Of a stretch of 64,000 nt of DNA, positions 7,855-19,734 are shown in pieces. A model generated the notes under the pieces. That model was not told where the DNA came from. It was given only the letters and a program-made list of their open reading frames with translations, and did not search any database. A program made the translations under genes and the position numbers. The DNA comes from Neolewinella aquimaris (GTDB lineage Bacteria > Bacteroidota > Bacteroidia > Chitinophagales > Saprospiraceae), in the NCBI RefSeq assembly GCF_014197245.1, contig NZ_JACIFF010000010.1, positions 1 to 64,000 of the forward strand. Reading direction: 5' to 3'. The stretch's first letter is position 1. Each line of letters begins with the position of its first letter.

Positions 7855-9263
7855 GTCCGGCATACAAACGAAAGCAGCTCCTCTTCCTGCCAGAGGTCGG
7901 CCATAAGCTGGTAGCCTACGGGCAGGTGGTCTTCCGGATCATTGCCGGCGGGAATGGCGATGGCGGGTAAGCCGGCGAGGTTAGCCAGTACGGTGTAGAT
8001 GTCAGCGAGATAATTGGCGACCGGGTCATCGATCTGCTCGCCCACGGGCCAGGGTTGACTGGGCGAGACGGGCATGAGGATGAAATCGTAATCGGCCAGA
8101 ATACCCCTTAGTTGCTCCTGAATCACGCGGCGGGCCCGCTGCGCCTTCCCGTAGAAAGCGTCGTAGTAGCCGCTACTGAGTACGAAGGTGCCGAGCAAAA
8201 TGCGCCGTTGGACTTCAGTGCCGAATCCCTCCGAGCGACTCTGCTTATAGGTTTCCTCCAACGTCTCCGCCTCCGCACTGCGGTAACCGTAGCGCATGCC
8301 ATCGTAACGACTCAGATTACTACTGGCTTCCGCGGTGGTAAGGACGTAATAGGTCGGCACCACGTAATCGAAGTAATCAAAAGTGACCGGCTCCACGGTA
8401 TGGCCCGCATCGCGCAGCTCTTTGAGGGCGGACTCGGTGGTTTGGCGGATCACGCCGTCCACTTTTTCGTTTTTCAGGATATCGGCGAAATAGGCGATGC
8501 GTTTGGGACCTTCGCTTGTCGCCTTGCTGTAGAGGGGGACGGGTCGGTTGGGAGCGGTAGCGTCGAAGTTGTCCGCCCCGGCCATTAGCTCCAGTCCGAG
8601 CGCAATATCGGTGGGGTCGCGGGCCAGCAAACCGATCTGGTCGAAGCTGCTCCCGTAAGCGATAAGGCCGTACCGGCTGATGCGGCCGTAGGTGGGTTTG
8701 AAGCCGTACAGTCCGCAGAAAGAGGCCGGCTGCCGTACCGATCCCCCCGTACTCGAACCCACCGCCATCAGACAGGTGTTCGCCTGCACCGAAACCGCCG
8801 CTCCGCCGCTGCTTCCCCCCGGCACCCGGGCCGGATCGGCCGCATTGCGGGTGGGGCCGTAGTGGCTGTTCTCGTTGCCGCTGCCCATGGCAAATTCATC
8901 GCAGTTGGTCCGCCCGATAACGATGGCATCCTCATCCAACAGGCGCTGCAGGGCCGTAGCCGTATAGGGGGAAACGAAGTCCTCCAGCATCGCCGATCCC
9001 GCACTCACGCCGTGGCCCGCATAGCAGATCACGTCCTTGATGCTCAGTACAATGCCGGCCAGTCGCCCCAGCTTTGCTCCCGCGCGCCGCCGCCCGTCCT
9101 GCTCCCTTGCCCGATCGAGCGCTTCGTCCGCAAAGACCTCCACATAAATATTCAGGTAACGCTGGTCTCCGATACTCGCCAGATAACGCTCCACGAGTTG
9201 TACGGTAGTGACCTCTCCGGCATCGAGGGCAGACTGGGTAGTGGCGATGGAAGGGTAGAACAT
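7845..9263 (-). CDS. gatA: Asp/Glu-tRNA amidotransferase subunit A
   Basis: A 472-residue amidase, the glutaminase part of the GatCAB complex that converts Glu-tRNA(Gln) (and Asp-tRNA(Asn)) to the amidated form. The amidase-signature triad is in place with the family spacing: Lys76 (LSIKD), cis-Ser151 (PGGSSGG) and nucleophile Ser175 (TGGSVRQPA). I start at ATG 9263 (MFYPSIAT); the upstream codons come from the iterated repeat described at 9276-9420. gatB and gatC are not adjacent. The 3' end lies in the terminator of the OmpA gene. Confidence 0.93.
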   Translation of the reverse strand: MFYPSIATTQSALDAGEVTTVQLVERYLASIGDQRYLNIYVEVFADEALDRAREQDGRRRAGAKLGRLAGIVLSIKDVICYAGHGVSAGSAMLEDFVSPYTATALQRLLDEDAIVIGRTNCDEFAMGSGNENSHYGPTRNAADPARVPGGSSGGAAVSVQANTCLMAVGSSTGGSVRQPASFCGLYGFKPTYGRISRYGLIAYGSSFDQIGLLARDPTDIALGLELMAGADNFDATAPNRPVPLYSKATSEGPKRIAYFADILKNEKVDGVIRQTTESALKELRDAGHTVEPVTFDYFDYVVPTYYVLTTAEASSNLSRYDGMRYGYRSAEAETLEETYKQSRSEGFGTEVQRRILLGTFVLSSGYYDAFYGKAQRARRVIQEQLRGILADYDFILMPVSPSQPWPVGEQIDDPVANYLADIYTVLANLAGLPAIAIPAGNDPEDHLPVGYQLMADLWQEEELLSFVCRTKK

Positions 9264-9275
9264 GGGTGTAAGGTA

Positions 9276-9420
9276 ATTAGTACGGTAGTAGAATAGTACG
9301 GTAGTACAGTAGTACTCCATCAGCAACTACCGTACTAATCGACTACCGTACTAATCGACTACCGTACTACCCGACTACCGTACTACCCGACTACCGTACT
9401 ACCGTACTACCGTACTAACC
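9276..9420. repeat. iterated ACTACCGTACTA array that folds on itself
   Basis: ACTACCGTACTAATCG (twice, 9326-9357), ACTACCGTACTACCCG (twice, 9358-9389) and three ACTACCGT units follow each other; the complementary words TAGTACGGTAGTA occur at 9277-9306. The array can form a long hairpin in the RNA between the MATE gene and gatA, which are read on the minus strand. The MATE stop codon at 9407-9409 is itself part of the repeat word. Confidence 0.85.
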
Positions 9421-10735
9421 CCCTCCTCCACCACACCCACTGCATCCCCGCCCGGAGCATCATGAAGAACAGCAGACTTCCCCACAGGCCCCAGTTACCG
9501 AAGTGTTGTCCGATAAGGTAGTAGCTGAGCAGGTAGCCGGCGAAGGCCAGGAGCATGGTCTGTCGCATGGCGCGGGCTGCGGTGAGGCCGACGTAGATGC
9601 CGTCGAAGAGGTAGCAGGGAGTCGCCAGGATGCAGAATAGGACGACGATCGGAAGATAGTAGTACGCCGCAGCGAGGGTGTCGCCGGCGCTGGCTTCAGG
9701 GGCGAACAGGGAGAGGAGCTTGTAGCCCCCGATCCAGTAGGTTGCCGCATAAACGCACGCCAGTCCCATGCCCCATCCGAAGAGCAGGCGGATCACCCGG
9801 CGAAGGTGTTCGGGTTGCTTGGCACCGGCGTACTTTCCTACCAGGCTTTCCGCGGCGAAGGCGAATCCATCGATGCCGTAGCTGAGCCAGTTGACCAGTT
9901 GCAGCAGGATGACGTTGGCCGCTACGGTAGCCGTGCCTACGTCTAGGGCATTGGCCCGATTGTAGAAAAAGGCGAAACTGAGGGTGAGGAAGACCGTCCG
10001 GATGAAGATGTCGCGGTTGATGCGGAAGAACGCCCCCAGGCTTACGCTACTTGCTTGGCGGGAACGCAGGTGCAAGGCAGACCAGTGCAGCGGCCAATCT
10101 TTGGTACGGTACCCGCCGTAAACCAGGAAGCCGAAACCCAGTAGCAACCCCAGATACTGAGCGGCCACCGTACCCCACGCTACCCCCGCAATGCCCCAGC
10201 CGGCGACGGCCACGAGGTAGTAGCTCAGGGCCAGATTGGCGGCGTTGACGACGAGGGTAAGCACCAGCGGCCACACGGCATTCTGGCGCCCGAAGAACCA
10301 GCCCAGCAGCACCATTTGCAGTAGGGCCGCCGGCGCGGCGAGGATGCGGATGAAGAAGTACTCCTCCACCAGCGCGATCTGATCGGCGCGAATATTGAGC
10401 AGCCACTCGGTGAATTTGACCAGGGGAACCTGCAGCGCCATCAGGGTCACGCCGATTGCCAGGGCGAGCAGGGCTCCACGTACGAGGGCCTGGGATTGCT
10501 CGGGTCCACTCCCGCGCCCGTACGCCTGGGCGGTAAGGCCCGTGGTGCCCATCCGCAGAAAGCCGAAGTTCCAGTATACGAAGTTGAAGGCCATGCTGCC
10601 CAGTCCCACCGCCGCGATGTGGGTGCCGCCGAGACTGCCCATCAGGGCCGTATCGAAGCTGGAGATCAGCGGTACGGATACGTTGCTGAGGATGTTGGGG
10701 ACGGCAAGGCGGAGGATCTCCCGGTTCATTTTCAC
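9407..10735 (-). CDS. MATE-family efflux transporter, DinF-like
   Basis: A 442-residue inner-membrane protein with about 12 helices. The start NREILRLAVPNILSNVSVPL and the SFDTALMGSLG region in helices 1-2 are typical of the DinF/NorM branch of MATE exporters, which expel cationic compounds using an ion gradient. ATG at 10735; MNRE at 10729 is an equally good start. The last residues LVR and the stop codon are encoded by the iterated repeat 9276-9420, so the 3' end may have been created or altered by that repeat. gatA lies downstream on the same strand. Confidence 0.88.
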   Translation of the reverse strand: MKMNREILRLAVPNILSNVSVPLISSFDTALMGSLGGTHIAAVGLGSMAFNFVYWNFGFLRMGTTGLTAQAYGRGSGPEQSQALVRGALLALAIGVTLMALQVPLVKFTEWLLNIRADQIALVEEYFFIRILAAPAALLQMVLLGWFFGRQNAVWPLVLTLVVNAANLALSYYLVAVAGWGIAGVAWGTVAAQYLGLLLGFGFLVYGGYRTKDWPLHWSALHLRSRQASSVSLGAFFRINRDIFIRTVFLTLSFAFFYNRANALDVGTATVAANVILLQLVNWLSYGIDGFAFAAESLVGKYAGAKQPEHLRRVIRLLFGWGMGLACVYAATYWIGGYKLLSLFAPEASAGDTLAAAYYYLPIVVLFCILATPCYLFDGIYVGLTAARAMRQTMLLAFAGYLLSYYLIGQHFGNWGLWGSLLFFMMLRAGMQWVWWRRGLVR

Positions 10736-10895
10736 TCCGCGAAGGTCGCTACCCGCCGGGAACTGGAACGAAACTTACAATGTGGATGAGAACAATGCGT
10801 TATCCTACCACCGAGGGTGTTTAACCTACCCTTAAGCAACCGGAGCTTTCTCCATCGCGTCTTATCTCCGATCTTACTGGTTAAATCCTCGCCCC

Positions 10896-11471
10896 ATGAA
10901 ACCCACCGTACTCCCGTATTTCTTCCTGGCATTTGTCCTGTTTCTCTGGACGGGCTGTAAGGAAGACGACGCCACCGTCCTCACCACCCTGAACTACGAC
11001 GGCCCCAACGTCACTGCCCCCCAACTTCCGCCCGGAAAGAATCTGTTTGCCGCCTACTTTCCCCCCGCGGAGACCCAGCCGTACATAGGGCGCACCATGG
11101 ACCGCATCACCTTCTATCTCACCCAGATCCCGGAGGCCACCAGCGTAGTGGTGTTCGCCGAGGGGCCCGACGACCGCACCCCCGGCGCCGAGCTGTACCG
11201 CAAGAACCTTACCGCTCGCATCAACACTACGGAGTGGATCGAGGATCGCCTCATCCCCGGTATCGAAATTACCGGCGAAGGGCTCTGGCTTGCCGTCGAG
11301 GTTGAACTGGCTGACGGTCAACCCTTCTCCGTCGGCTGTGATGCCGGCCGGACGTACGATCCTAACGGAGACCTTCTACTGCTCTCTACCGCTACCCAGT
11401 GGACCGGCTTTCGCGATCTCAACGGCGAGCGGGTCAATTGGAACATCCGGGGGGTACTCGCCGAGGAGTAA
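10896..11471 (+). CDS. hypothetical lipoprotein
   Basis: A 191-residue protein with a clear lipoprotein signal (FFLAFVLFLWTGC, Cys at 21) and a beta-rich body of about 165 residues. It contains repeated hydrophobic strands such as RITFYLTQ and SVVVFAEG and a GLWLAVEVEL segment, like a jelly-roll or carbohydrate-binding fold, but I do not recognise a family. It is divergent from the MATE gene and followed by a short hairpin and the GH25 lysozyme gene on the same strand. Confidence 0.7.
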   Translation: MKPTVLPYFFLAFVLFLWTGCKEDDATVLTTLNYDGPNVTAPQLPPGKNLFAAYFPPAETQPYIGRTMDRITFYLTQIPEATSVVVFAEGPDDRTPGAELYRKNLTARINTTEWIEDRLIPGIEITGEGLWLAVEVELADGQPFSVGCDAGRTYDPNGDLLLLSTATQWTGFRDLNGERVNWNIRGVLAEE

Positions 11472-11490
11472 ACCGGCTTTGCGGTTTTTT
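11471..11490 (+). terminator. short terminator hairpin
   Basis: AACCG-gctttg-CGGTT followed by TTTT, starting at the stop of the preceding lipoprotein gene. Weak stem but right place. Confidence 0.5.
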
Positions 11491-11529
11491 CCGTAAATTA
11501 GATATTTAGCACTTCGTCTCAAACCTGTT

Positions 11530-12249
11530 TTGCACCGCCTCATCACCATATTGCCCCTATTAGCCACCCTAGTGCTCGCTTCGTGCGAACGCGCGGGCGT
11601 TAGTGAGCGCTACGAGATCAGCGGCATCGACGTAAGCCGCTACCAGGGGGTAATCGACTGGGATAGCGTCGCCACGGCAGGACACGATTTTGCCTTCATC
11701 AAGGCGTCCGAGGGCTGGAACCACCGCGACCTCGCCTTCCGTGCCAACTGGATGGAGGCCGGCCGCGTAGGAATGCGCCGGGGAGCCTACCACTTCTTTC
11801 TGCCCCACACCAGCATCGAGCGGCAGCTGAGCAATTACATCGATCTGGTCAAGCTGCAACCCGGCGATCTGCCCCCCGTACTGGACGTCGAAAGCCGCGG
11901 AGACCTTACCGGGCCCGAGCTAGTTACTCACGTTCGGGGTTGGCTCGAGCTGGCCGAAGCCCACTACAGCGTCAAACCCATCCTTTATACCGGCCTCAAT
12001 TTCTACAACCGCAACCTCGCCGGCCAATTCGACGATTATCCCCTCTGGCTGGCCCGCTACGACGATCGGGAACCAGTGACCGTATGCGGTCGGGAATTTC
12101 AGTTCTGGCAGTTTACCGACGGCGCGCAGTCCCCCGGAATCGTAGGCAGGGTAGATCAAAATGTTTTTTTGGGCACCATCGCCCAGCTCGATGCACTGTG
12201 TATGCCCTGGCCGTCGCTCCACGAGGATACGCTGGTCGCCAAGAAATAA
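11530..12249 (+). CDS. GH25 lysozyme (N-acetylmuramidase), lipoprotein
   Basis: A 239-residue glycoside hydrolase family 25 enzyme that cleaves the muramic acid-glucosamine bond of peptidoglycan. Signal with lipobox LVLASC (Cys about 19). The mature part has the family landmarks GIDVSRYQG (about residues 32-40), FIKASEGWN, GAYHFF, PVLDVES with the catalytic acidic pair, and the C-terminal QFWQFTDG. The start codon is TTG at 11530. Located at the envelope; a role in wall turnover or in attacking other bacteria are both possible. It converges with metX, whose stop is three bases beyond its own. Confidence 0.9.
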   Translation: MHRLITILPLLATLVLASCERAGVSERYEISGIDVSRYQGVIDWDSVATAGHDFAFIKASEGWNHRDLAFRANWMEAGRVGMRRGAYHFFLPHTSIERQLSNYIDLVKLQPGDLPPVLDVESRGDLTGPELVTHVRGWLELAEAHYSVKPILYTGLNFYNRNLAGQFDDYPLWLARYDDREPVTVCGREFQFWQFTDGAQSPGIVGRVDQNVFLGTIAQLDALCMPWPSLHEDTLVAKK

Positions 12250-12252
12250 CCG

Positions 12253-13353
12253 CTACACCTCCTCGGAACCGGGTACCGCGAACTTGCGGCCCGTGAGTCC
12301 GTCCGTAAACGCCCGCTTGGTGGTGGAATCGATCCGTAATTGATCGCTGAGGAAATCCGCTAAAAATTCCCCGATCTTGACCGATTCGGTGAGGAAGCCG
12401 TCGTGACCGTAATCGGAATGCATCACCTCCAGCCGGCTGTTGGGAATGTAGCGACTCAGAATGCCCTGCTCCTCGATCGGGAAGAGCAGATCGGTATCGA
12501 TGCTGATCACCAGGGTGGGGGAGCTGATTCTACTCAGGGCTGCGGCAACTCCTCCACGGCCCCGCCCGACATTGTGGGTATCCATACCGCGCGACAGGCC
12601 GTAGTAGCACACCGGGTCGAAGCGTTTCCACAACTTGTATCCCTGGTACCGCTGGTAGCTGCTGGCGCGAAAATCGTCGAATACCTCTTCGTCGGAATTG
12701 GACTGCGAGCTTACGTAGGTGCGGTAGTGGCGATAACTGAGCATTGCAATCGCACGGGCTGCTTCCAGGCCCAGCTTGCCCGCATCCGGCGCGTCCGTAC
12801 CGAGGGTAGTATCCGCGCGCAGGGCCATACGCTGACTCTCGTTGAAGGCAATGCCCCACGCGGAATGACGGGCGTTGGTAGCCAGTACGCACAGGAGACC
12901 GAAGCGATCCGGCTCGGCACAGGCCCATTCCAGGCAGTGTTGTCCGCCCATGCTGCCCCCCATCAGAAGTCGAATTTTACCGATTCCGAGGTGACCGGCG
13001 ATGAGGGAGAAAAAGCGAGCGTTGTCCTTGGTCGTGATCAAGGGAAAATCGAGACCATACGTTCTCCCCGTTTCCGGATTATAGCTCAGCGGACTGGTGC
13101 TTCCATAACTGCTCCCCAACATATTGACGCACACCACGAAATACTTCTCCGGGTCGATGGTGCATCCCGGTCCGACGAGCCCCGGCCACCAGTCCTGGCA
13201 GTCGCTGTTGGCCGTCAGCGCGTGACAGATCCAGATGACGTTGTCCCGTGCCGCGTTCAGCTCACCGAAGGTGTGATACGCCGCGGTAACCCGGGGCAGC
13301 ACCTGACCGGACTCCAACTCAAAGGGGTGATCTATGTAAAGGTATTTGGTCAT
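12253..13353 (-). CDS. metX: homoserine O-acetyltransferase
   Basis: A 366-residue alpha/beta-hydrolase that acetylates homoserine with acetyl-CoA, the first committed step of methionine synthesis in this pathway. Nucleophile Ser134 is in GGSMGG, the acid is in SIDTDLLFP and the histidine in SDYGHDGF. WICHALTANSD and NMLGSSYGSTSP near the N-terminus are characteristic. It lies directly after metY on the same strand, separated by a strong hairpin, so the two enzymes acting in sequence are encoded together. Some family members use succinyl-CoA; that cannot be told here. Confidence 0.94.
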   Translation of the reverse strand: MTKYLYIDHPFELESGQVLPRVTAAYHTFGELNAARDNVIWICHALTANSDCQDWWPGLVGPGCTIDPEKYFVVCVNMLGSSYGSTSPLSYNPETGRTYGLDFPLITTKDNARFFSLIAGHLGIGKIRLLMGGSMGGQHCLEWACAEPDRFGLLCVLATNARHSAWGIAFNESQRMALRADTTLGTDAPDAGKLGLEAARAIAMLSYRHYRTYVSSQSNSDEEVFDDFRASSYQRYQGYKLWKRFDPVCYYGLSRGMDTHNVGRGRGGVAAALSRISSPTLVISIDTDLLFPIEEQGILSRYIPNSRLEVMHSDYGHDGFLTESVKIGEFLADFLSDQLRIDSTTKRAFTDGLTGRKFAVPGSEEV

Positions 13354-13384
13354 GGTCGGGGTATGGGGTCAATGAGTGAATTAA

Positions 13385-13428
13385 TTGATGAGTGAATGAG
13401 TGGGTTGATGCACTCATCCACTCATCAA
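13385..13428. repeat. intergenic hairpin of iterated ATGAGTG words
   Basis: TTGATGAGTGAATGAGTG (13385-13402) pairs with CACTCATCCACTCATCAA (13411-13428) with one G-T mismatch and an 8-base loop. It fills most of the gap between metY and metX. The same word continues into the metY stop codon (13438-13440). It could work as an attenuator, partial terminator or RNA-processing site. Confidence 0.8.
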
Positions 13429-13437
13429 AGCATCCAC

Positions 13438-16337
<2,900 letters not shown>

Positions 16338-16538
16338 GGGGCGGTAGTTTTATAGGTTCCCGTAACACGGGACAGGCTTTGGCACCTTTTTCCCCGAGCC
16401 ATCGGGAAAGTGGTTGCCAGGGTTTCACAGAGCCTGATCTCTCCACCCTTCGGTATAAAATCTTCCCCGCACGCTTGCGGGGGATATTAGGGGCGCAAAT
16501 ATAGGTTGGCGGCAGGTAATGTGCAACTGGGGTGGGTC

Positions 16539-16672
16539 GGTTCGTGGCGTCCCGCCGCGGTCATTACGGGTTAAGGGACTAGCCGCGGCGAGACGCCACG
16601 AACCGGGAGTGCCGCGGCGAGATGCCACGAACCGAGACGCCACGAACCGGAATGCCGCAACGAGACGAACCA
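16539..16672. repeat. REP array upstream of the RAYT gene
   Basis: One forward unit TTCGTGGCGTCCCGCCGCGG (about 16541-16560) and then several inverted units of the form CCGCGGCGAGACGCCACGAA, including shortened ones. Each unit folds as CGTGGCG-tcc-CGCCGCG. The stretch 16338-16538 before it contains no gene. Confidence 0.85.
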
Positions 16673-16744
16673 TTCAAAAACCGGAAATTTTTCAATTTTT
16701 ACTCATATCAATATCTTTTCGGCCCCAAACCCATCACGATACAA

Positions 16745-17374
16745 ATGCAGGAGAACACCGGCAAGCTCCCCCACCGCCCCTTTCGTCACATTCCAATGCA
16801 CGTTGTTTACCGACTGAAGGGAAGTCTGCCCGTTAACGTTATTGAGAGGTTGCGTCAAGAACGCAGTCGGCTTTATGCCAACCGGGGGAACGATAAGGCG
16901 GGAAGTGAAATAGCGCAGGAGGAGTTCGAGGTGCTACTGGATAATGCCTTGCACACCGAATCAAACGGACCGTACCACCTTTCCGATCCTGCTATCGCTA
17001 CGGCAGTGCTTGATTCCTGGCACTTTATCGCAGAGCGCCTTGGGTTGTTTATATACGCCATTTGCGTCATGAGCAATCACGTGCACGTAATCGCCCGTAG
17101 CGCCTCGGGTGAAGACATCGACGCCGGACTGATCATGGGGCGGCATAAGTCATTTACCGGCAAACTATGTAATCGTATTATGGGACAGCCATCGGGACCA
17201 TTCTGGGAAGTCAGCTACTTTGACCGGGACATTCGAGCAGGCACATTCGATACCGTGATGTGGTACGTCCTCAACAATCCCGTCAAGTGTAATTTAGTAG
17301 CGCACTGGGAAGACTGGCCCTGGACCTATTTGAATCCTGAATTTGATGCACTGTATCGCCGCTCGAAGCAGTAA
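16745..17374 (+). CDS. REP-associated tyrosine transposase (RAYT, Y1/HUH)
   Basis: A 209-residue single-strand transposase of the IS200/IS605 Y1 superfamily. It carries the HUH metal motif in MSNHVHVIAR (His112, His114) and a candidate catalytic tyrosine in EVSYFDRDIR (Tyr158), followed by VLNNPVK. RAYTs bind and process REP hairpins; consistent with this, it is bracketed by REP arrays on both sides (16539-16672 and 17383-17630). ATG 16745 starts the conserved part; the frame upstream is translated REP sequence. It appears intact. RAYTs are usually domesticated single-copy genes rather than active insertion sequences. Confidence 0.88.
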   Translation: MQENTGKLPHRPFRHIPMHVVYRLKGSLPVNVIERLRQERSRLYANRGNDKAGSEIAQEEFEVLLDNALHTESNGPYHLSDPAIATAVLDSWHFIAERLGLFIYAICVMSNHVHVIARSASGEDIDAGLIMGRHKSFTGKLCNRIMGQPSGPFWEVSYFDRDIRAGTFDTVMWYVLNNPVKCNLVAHWEDWPWTYLNPEFDALYRRSKQ

Positions 17375-17382
17375 GGTGTACT

Positions 17383-17630
17383 GGTTCGTGGCGTCCCGCC
17401 GCGGTCACTGCGGATTGAGAGGATACCGCGGCGTATCGGTTCGTGGCGTCCCGCCGCGGAGATTACGGGTTGAGGGGATGTCGCGGCGTATTGGTTCGTG
17501 GCGTCCCGCCGCGGTCACTTCGGGTTGAGAGTATACCGCGGCGGGACGCCACGAACCGGGATTGCCGCGGCGAGACGCCACGAACCGGGATACCGCGGCG
17601 GGACGCCACGAACCGAGACGCCACGAACCG
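17383..17630. repeat. REP array downstream of the RAYT gene
   Basis: Three forward units (starting 17383, 17438, 17493) are followed by inverted units at about 17536-17557, 17565-17586, 17593-17614 and a partial one to 17629. Spacers of 33 bases between forward units are also conserved. The array fills the space before the first PhoD gene, so it occupies that gene's promoter region. Confidence 0.9.
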
Positions 17631-17666
17631 GCGTACCTTGCTACCCAACCAAAAGCTCTCCCGCTT

Positions 17667-19703
17667 ATGCGCTTATCCTTGGGTATTGCCCTGCTCTTAA
17701 CCGTTTTACCCTGCACCCGCGCGCCCGCCCAAACCGTCTATACCCACGGGCGGCAGCTGACGGGAGCAGTGGCGGAGGGAGTGGACGAACGCCTGCAGCC
17801 CTTTTACCACGGCGTGGCGTCGGGCGATCCCCTGGAGGACCGGGTCGTGATCTGGACGCGGGTGACGCCTGATGAATCCGGGGAAGGCGACATCGAAGTA
17901 GACTGGAAGGTGGCAACCGACCCTCAACTCGAAAATATCGTGCGGGAGGGAACATACACAACGTCCGACGATCGGGACTATACGGTAAAGGTCGACGTGG
18001 ATGGGCTGACCGAGGGGACCACCTACTACTACGGGTTCAGGGCCTTGGACCGCAACTCCCTCACCGGCCGCACCAAAACCACTCCCACCGCCGACGCCGC
18101 GGATCACCTCAAATTTGGCGTGGTGAGCTGCAGCAATTACCAGGCCGGCTACTTCAATGCCTATGCGCGGTTGGCGGAGCGCAACGACCTCGACGCCGTG
18201 ATCCACCTGGGCGATTACATTTACGAGTACGCCAACTTCGTGTACGGCAATTCCGAGGTGTGGAACGAGCGCACGGTAGCACCGGATCGGGAAATCGTAA
18301 GCCTCTTTGACTACCGCACCCGCTACGGCACTTACCGCCTCGATGCCGACCTGCGCCGGCTGCACCAGCAACACCCCATCATTGCGGTGTGGGACGACCA
18401 TGAATCGGCCAACGACAGCTACGCCGACGGCGCCAGCAACCACCAGGGCGGGGGAGAGGGCAGCTGGGAAGAACGCAAGGACCGATCGCGGCAGGCCTAC
18501 TTCGAGTGGATGCCGATCCGGGATACGGGAAATCGAAGCATCTACCGGAAGGTATCCTACGGAAACATCGCCGACCTGATCATGCTCGATACCCGGTTGG
18601 AGGGACGCGACCAGCAGATCCTCGATGTGACCGACCCCGCCCTATACGCCGCGGACCGGACGATACTTGGAAGCACCCAGAAGGCGTGGCTGCGCGACCA
18701 GCTCATGAATTCTTCCGCCCGTTGGAAACTCGTGGGCAGCCAGGTTATGTTTTCGGAATTTAACGTGGGGTGGTCCGGGCCGCTGGTTGGGCAGACGTAC
18801 GAGTTCGTGGAAAGCGGATTTCTGGACATCTGGGACGGCTACCCGGCCGAGCGGCGACAACTCACCGACTTCATCACCGGGGAGGCGATCGACAACGTGG
18901 TGCTGCTGACGGGCGATTTCCACATCAGCCTGGCCTTCGAAGTGGCCGACCCGCCCAACGAACTGAGCTTTCGGGAAGTGGACGGACTGGGGCGAGTGCC
19001 CGTGTATACTCCTACGGCGTATGATCCCGAAACCGGTGTCGGTGCAGTAGCCGTGGAATTTGGCACCCCCAGCATTAGTGCGGCCAATTTCGATGAGAAC
19101 GCCTTTCTACCCCTGGCCCTCTCCCTGCAGGCTCAGATCAACCGGCCCCTGCGCCCTAACGACACCCTCGACCTCGGCAACCCGAATCCGCACATGAAGT
19201 ACGCCGACCTGATCCAACACGGCTACTATTTGCTGGACGTTAGTGAGCAAGCGGTACAGGCGGATTATTACTACAGTCCGATACTGGAGCCCAGCACCGA
19301 AGAATCTTACGGGGCCGGCTTCACCAGTGCCGTCGGTAGCCACCGTCTAGAGCGGACCGCAACTGCCGCGAGCCCGAAAGCCCGACAGGATACTCCCGCA
19401 CCGGCCGATCCACCGGGGTTGACGAGTACCACCCGGGAACCGTCTGACCTGACGGTCTTGTCCCTATCGCCGAATCCCACCACCGGGCCCATCAATTTGA
19501 ACTACGCGCTGCGGGCACCGGGCCGCGTCGCCGTATCTTTGGTCGACGCTTCCGGCCGCTACGTTCGCCAACTGCGGCAAATGCAACAGGGCGCCGGACT
19601 GTACACCCTGGTAGCCAATTTGGATGATCTTGCGGCGGGAACTTACTTTCTACGCATCGTAACTCCGGGCGGCGCGACCCTCCTGCCGTTTGTGCGGCGT
19701 TGA
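17667..19703 (+). CDS. PhoD-like phosphatase with T9SS sorting domain, copy 1
   Basis: A 678-residue secreted metallophosphatase. Signal peptide to about residue 22 (ends RAPAQ); PhoD N-terminal beta domain with FYHGVASGDPL and VIWTRVTP; metallophosphatase domain from about 150 with VVSCSNYQAGYFNAY, HLGDYIYE and WDDHESAN; C-terminal sorting domain (about 595-678) with LSPNPTTGPI and GTYFLRI. It should pass through the outer membrane by type IX secretion and release phosphate or phosphodiester products outside the cell. Its sister gene follows after 31 bases. ATG 17667 gives the signal peptide; codons upstream are REP sequence. Confidence 0.9.
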   Translation: MRLSLGIALLLTVLPCTRAPAQTVYTHGRQLTGAVAEGVDERLQPFYHGVASGDPLEDRVVIWTRVTPDESGEGDIEVDWKVATDPQLENIVREGTYTTSDDRDYTVKVDVDGLTEGTTYYYGFRALDRNSLTGRTKTTPTADAADHLKFGVVSCSNYQAGYFNAYARLAERNDLDAVIHLGDYIYEYANFVYGNSEVWNERTVAPDREIVSLFDYRTRYGTYRLDADLRRLHQQHPIIAVWDDHESANDSYADGASNHQGGGEGSWEERKDRSRQAYFEWMPIRDTGNRSIYRKVSYGNIADLIMLDTRLEGRDQQILDVTDPALYAADRTILGSTQKAWLRDQLMNSSARWKLVGSQVMFSEFNVGWSGPLVGQTYEFVESGFLDIWDGYPAERRQLTDFITGEAIDNVVLLTGDFHISLAFEVADPPNELSFREVDGLGRVPVYTPTAYDPETGVGAVAVEFGTPSISAANFDENAFLPLALSLQAQINRPLRPNDTLDLGNPNPHMKYADLIQHGYYLLDVSEQAVQADYYYSPILEPSTEESYGAGFTSAVGSHRLERTATAASPKARQDTPAPADPPGLTSTTREPSDLTVLSLSPNPTTGPINLNYALRAPGRVAVSLVDASGRYVRQLRQMQQGAGLYTLVANLDDLAAGTYFLRIVTPGGATLLPFVRR

Positions 19704-19734
19704 CCGCCCGACGAATGCACCTCAACTTAATCCT

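Noticed and set aside
9326-9420. CRISPR array
   Set aside because: The 16-bp units follow directly with no spacers, and no cas gene is near.
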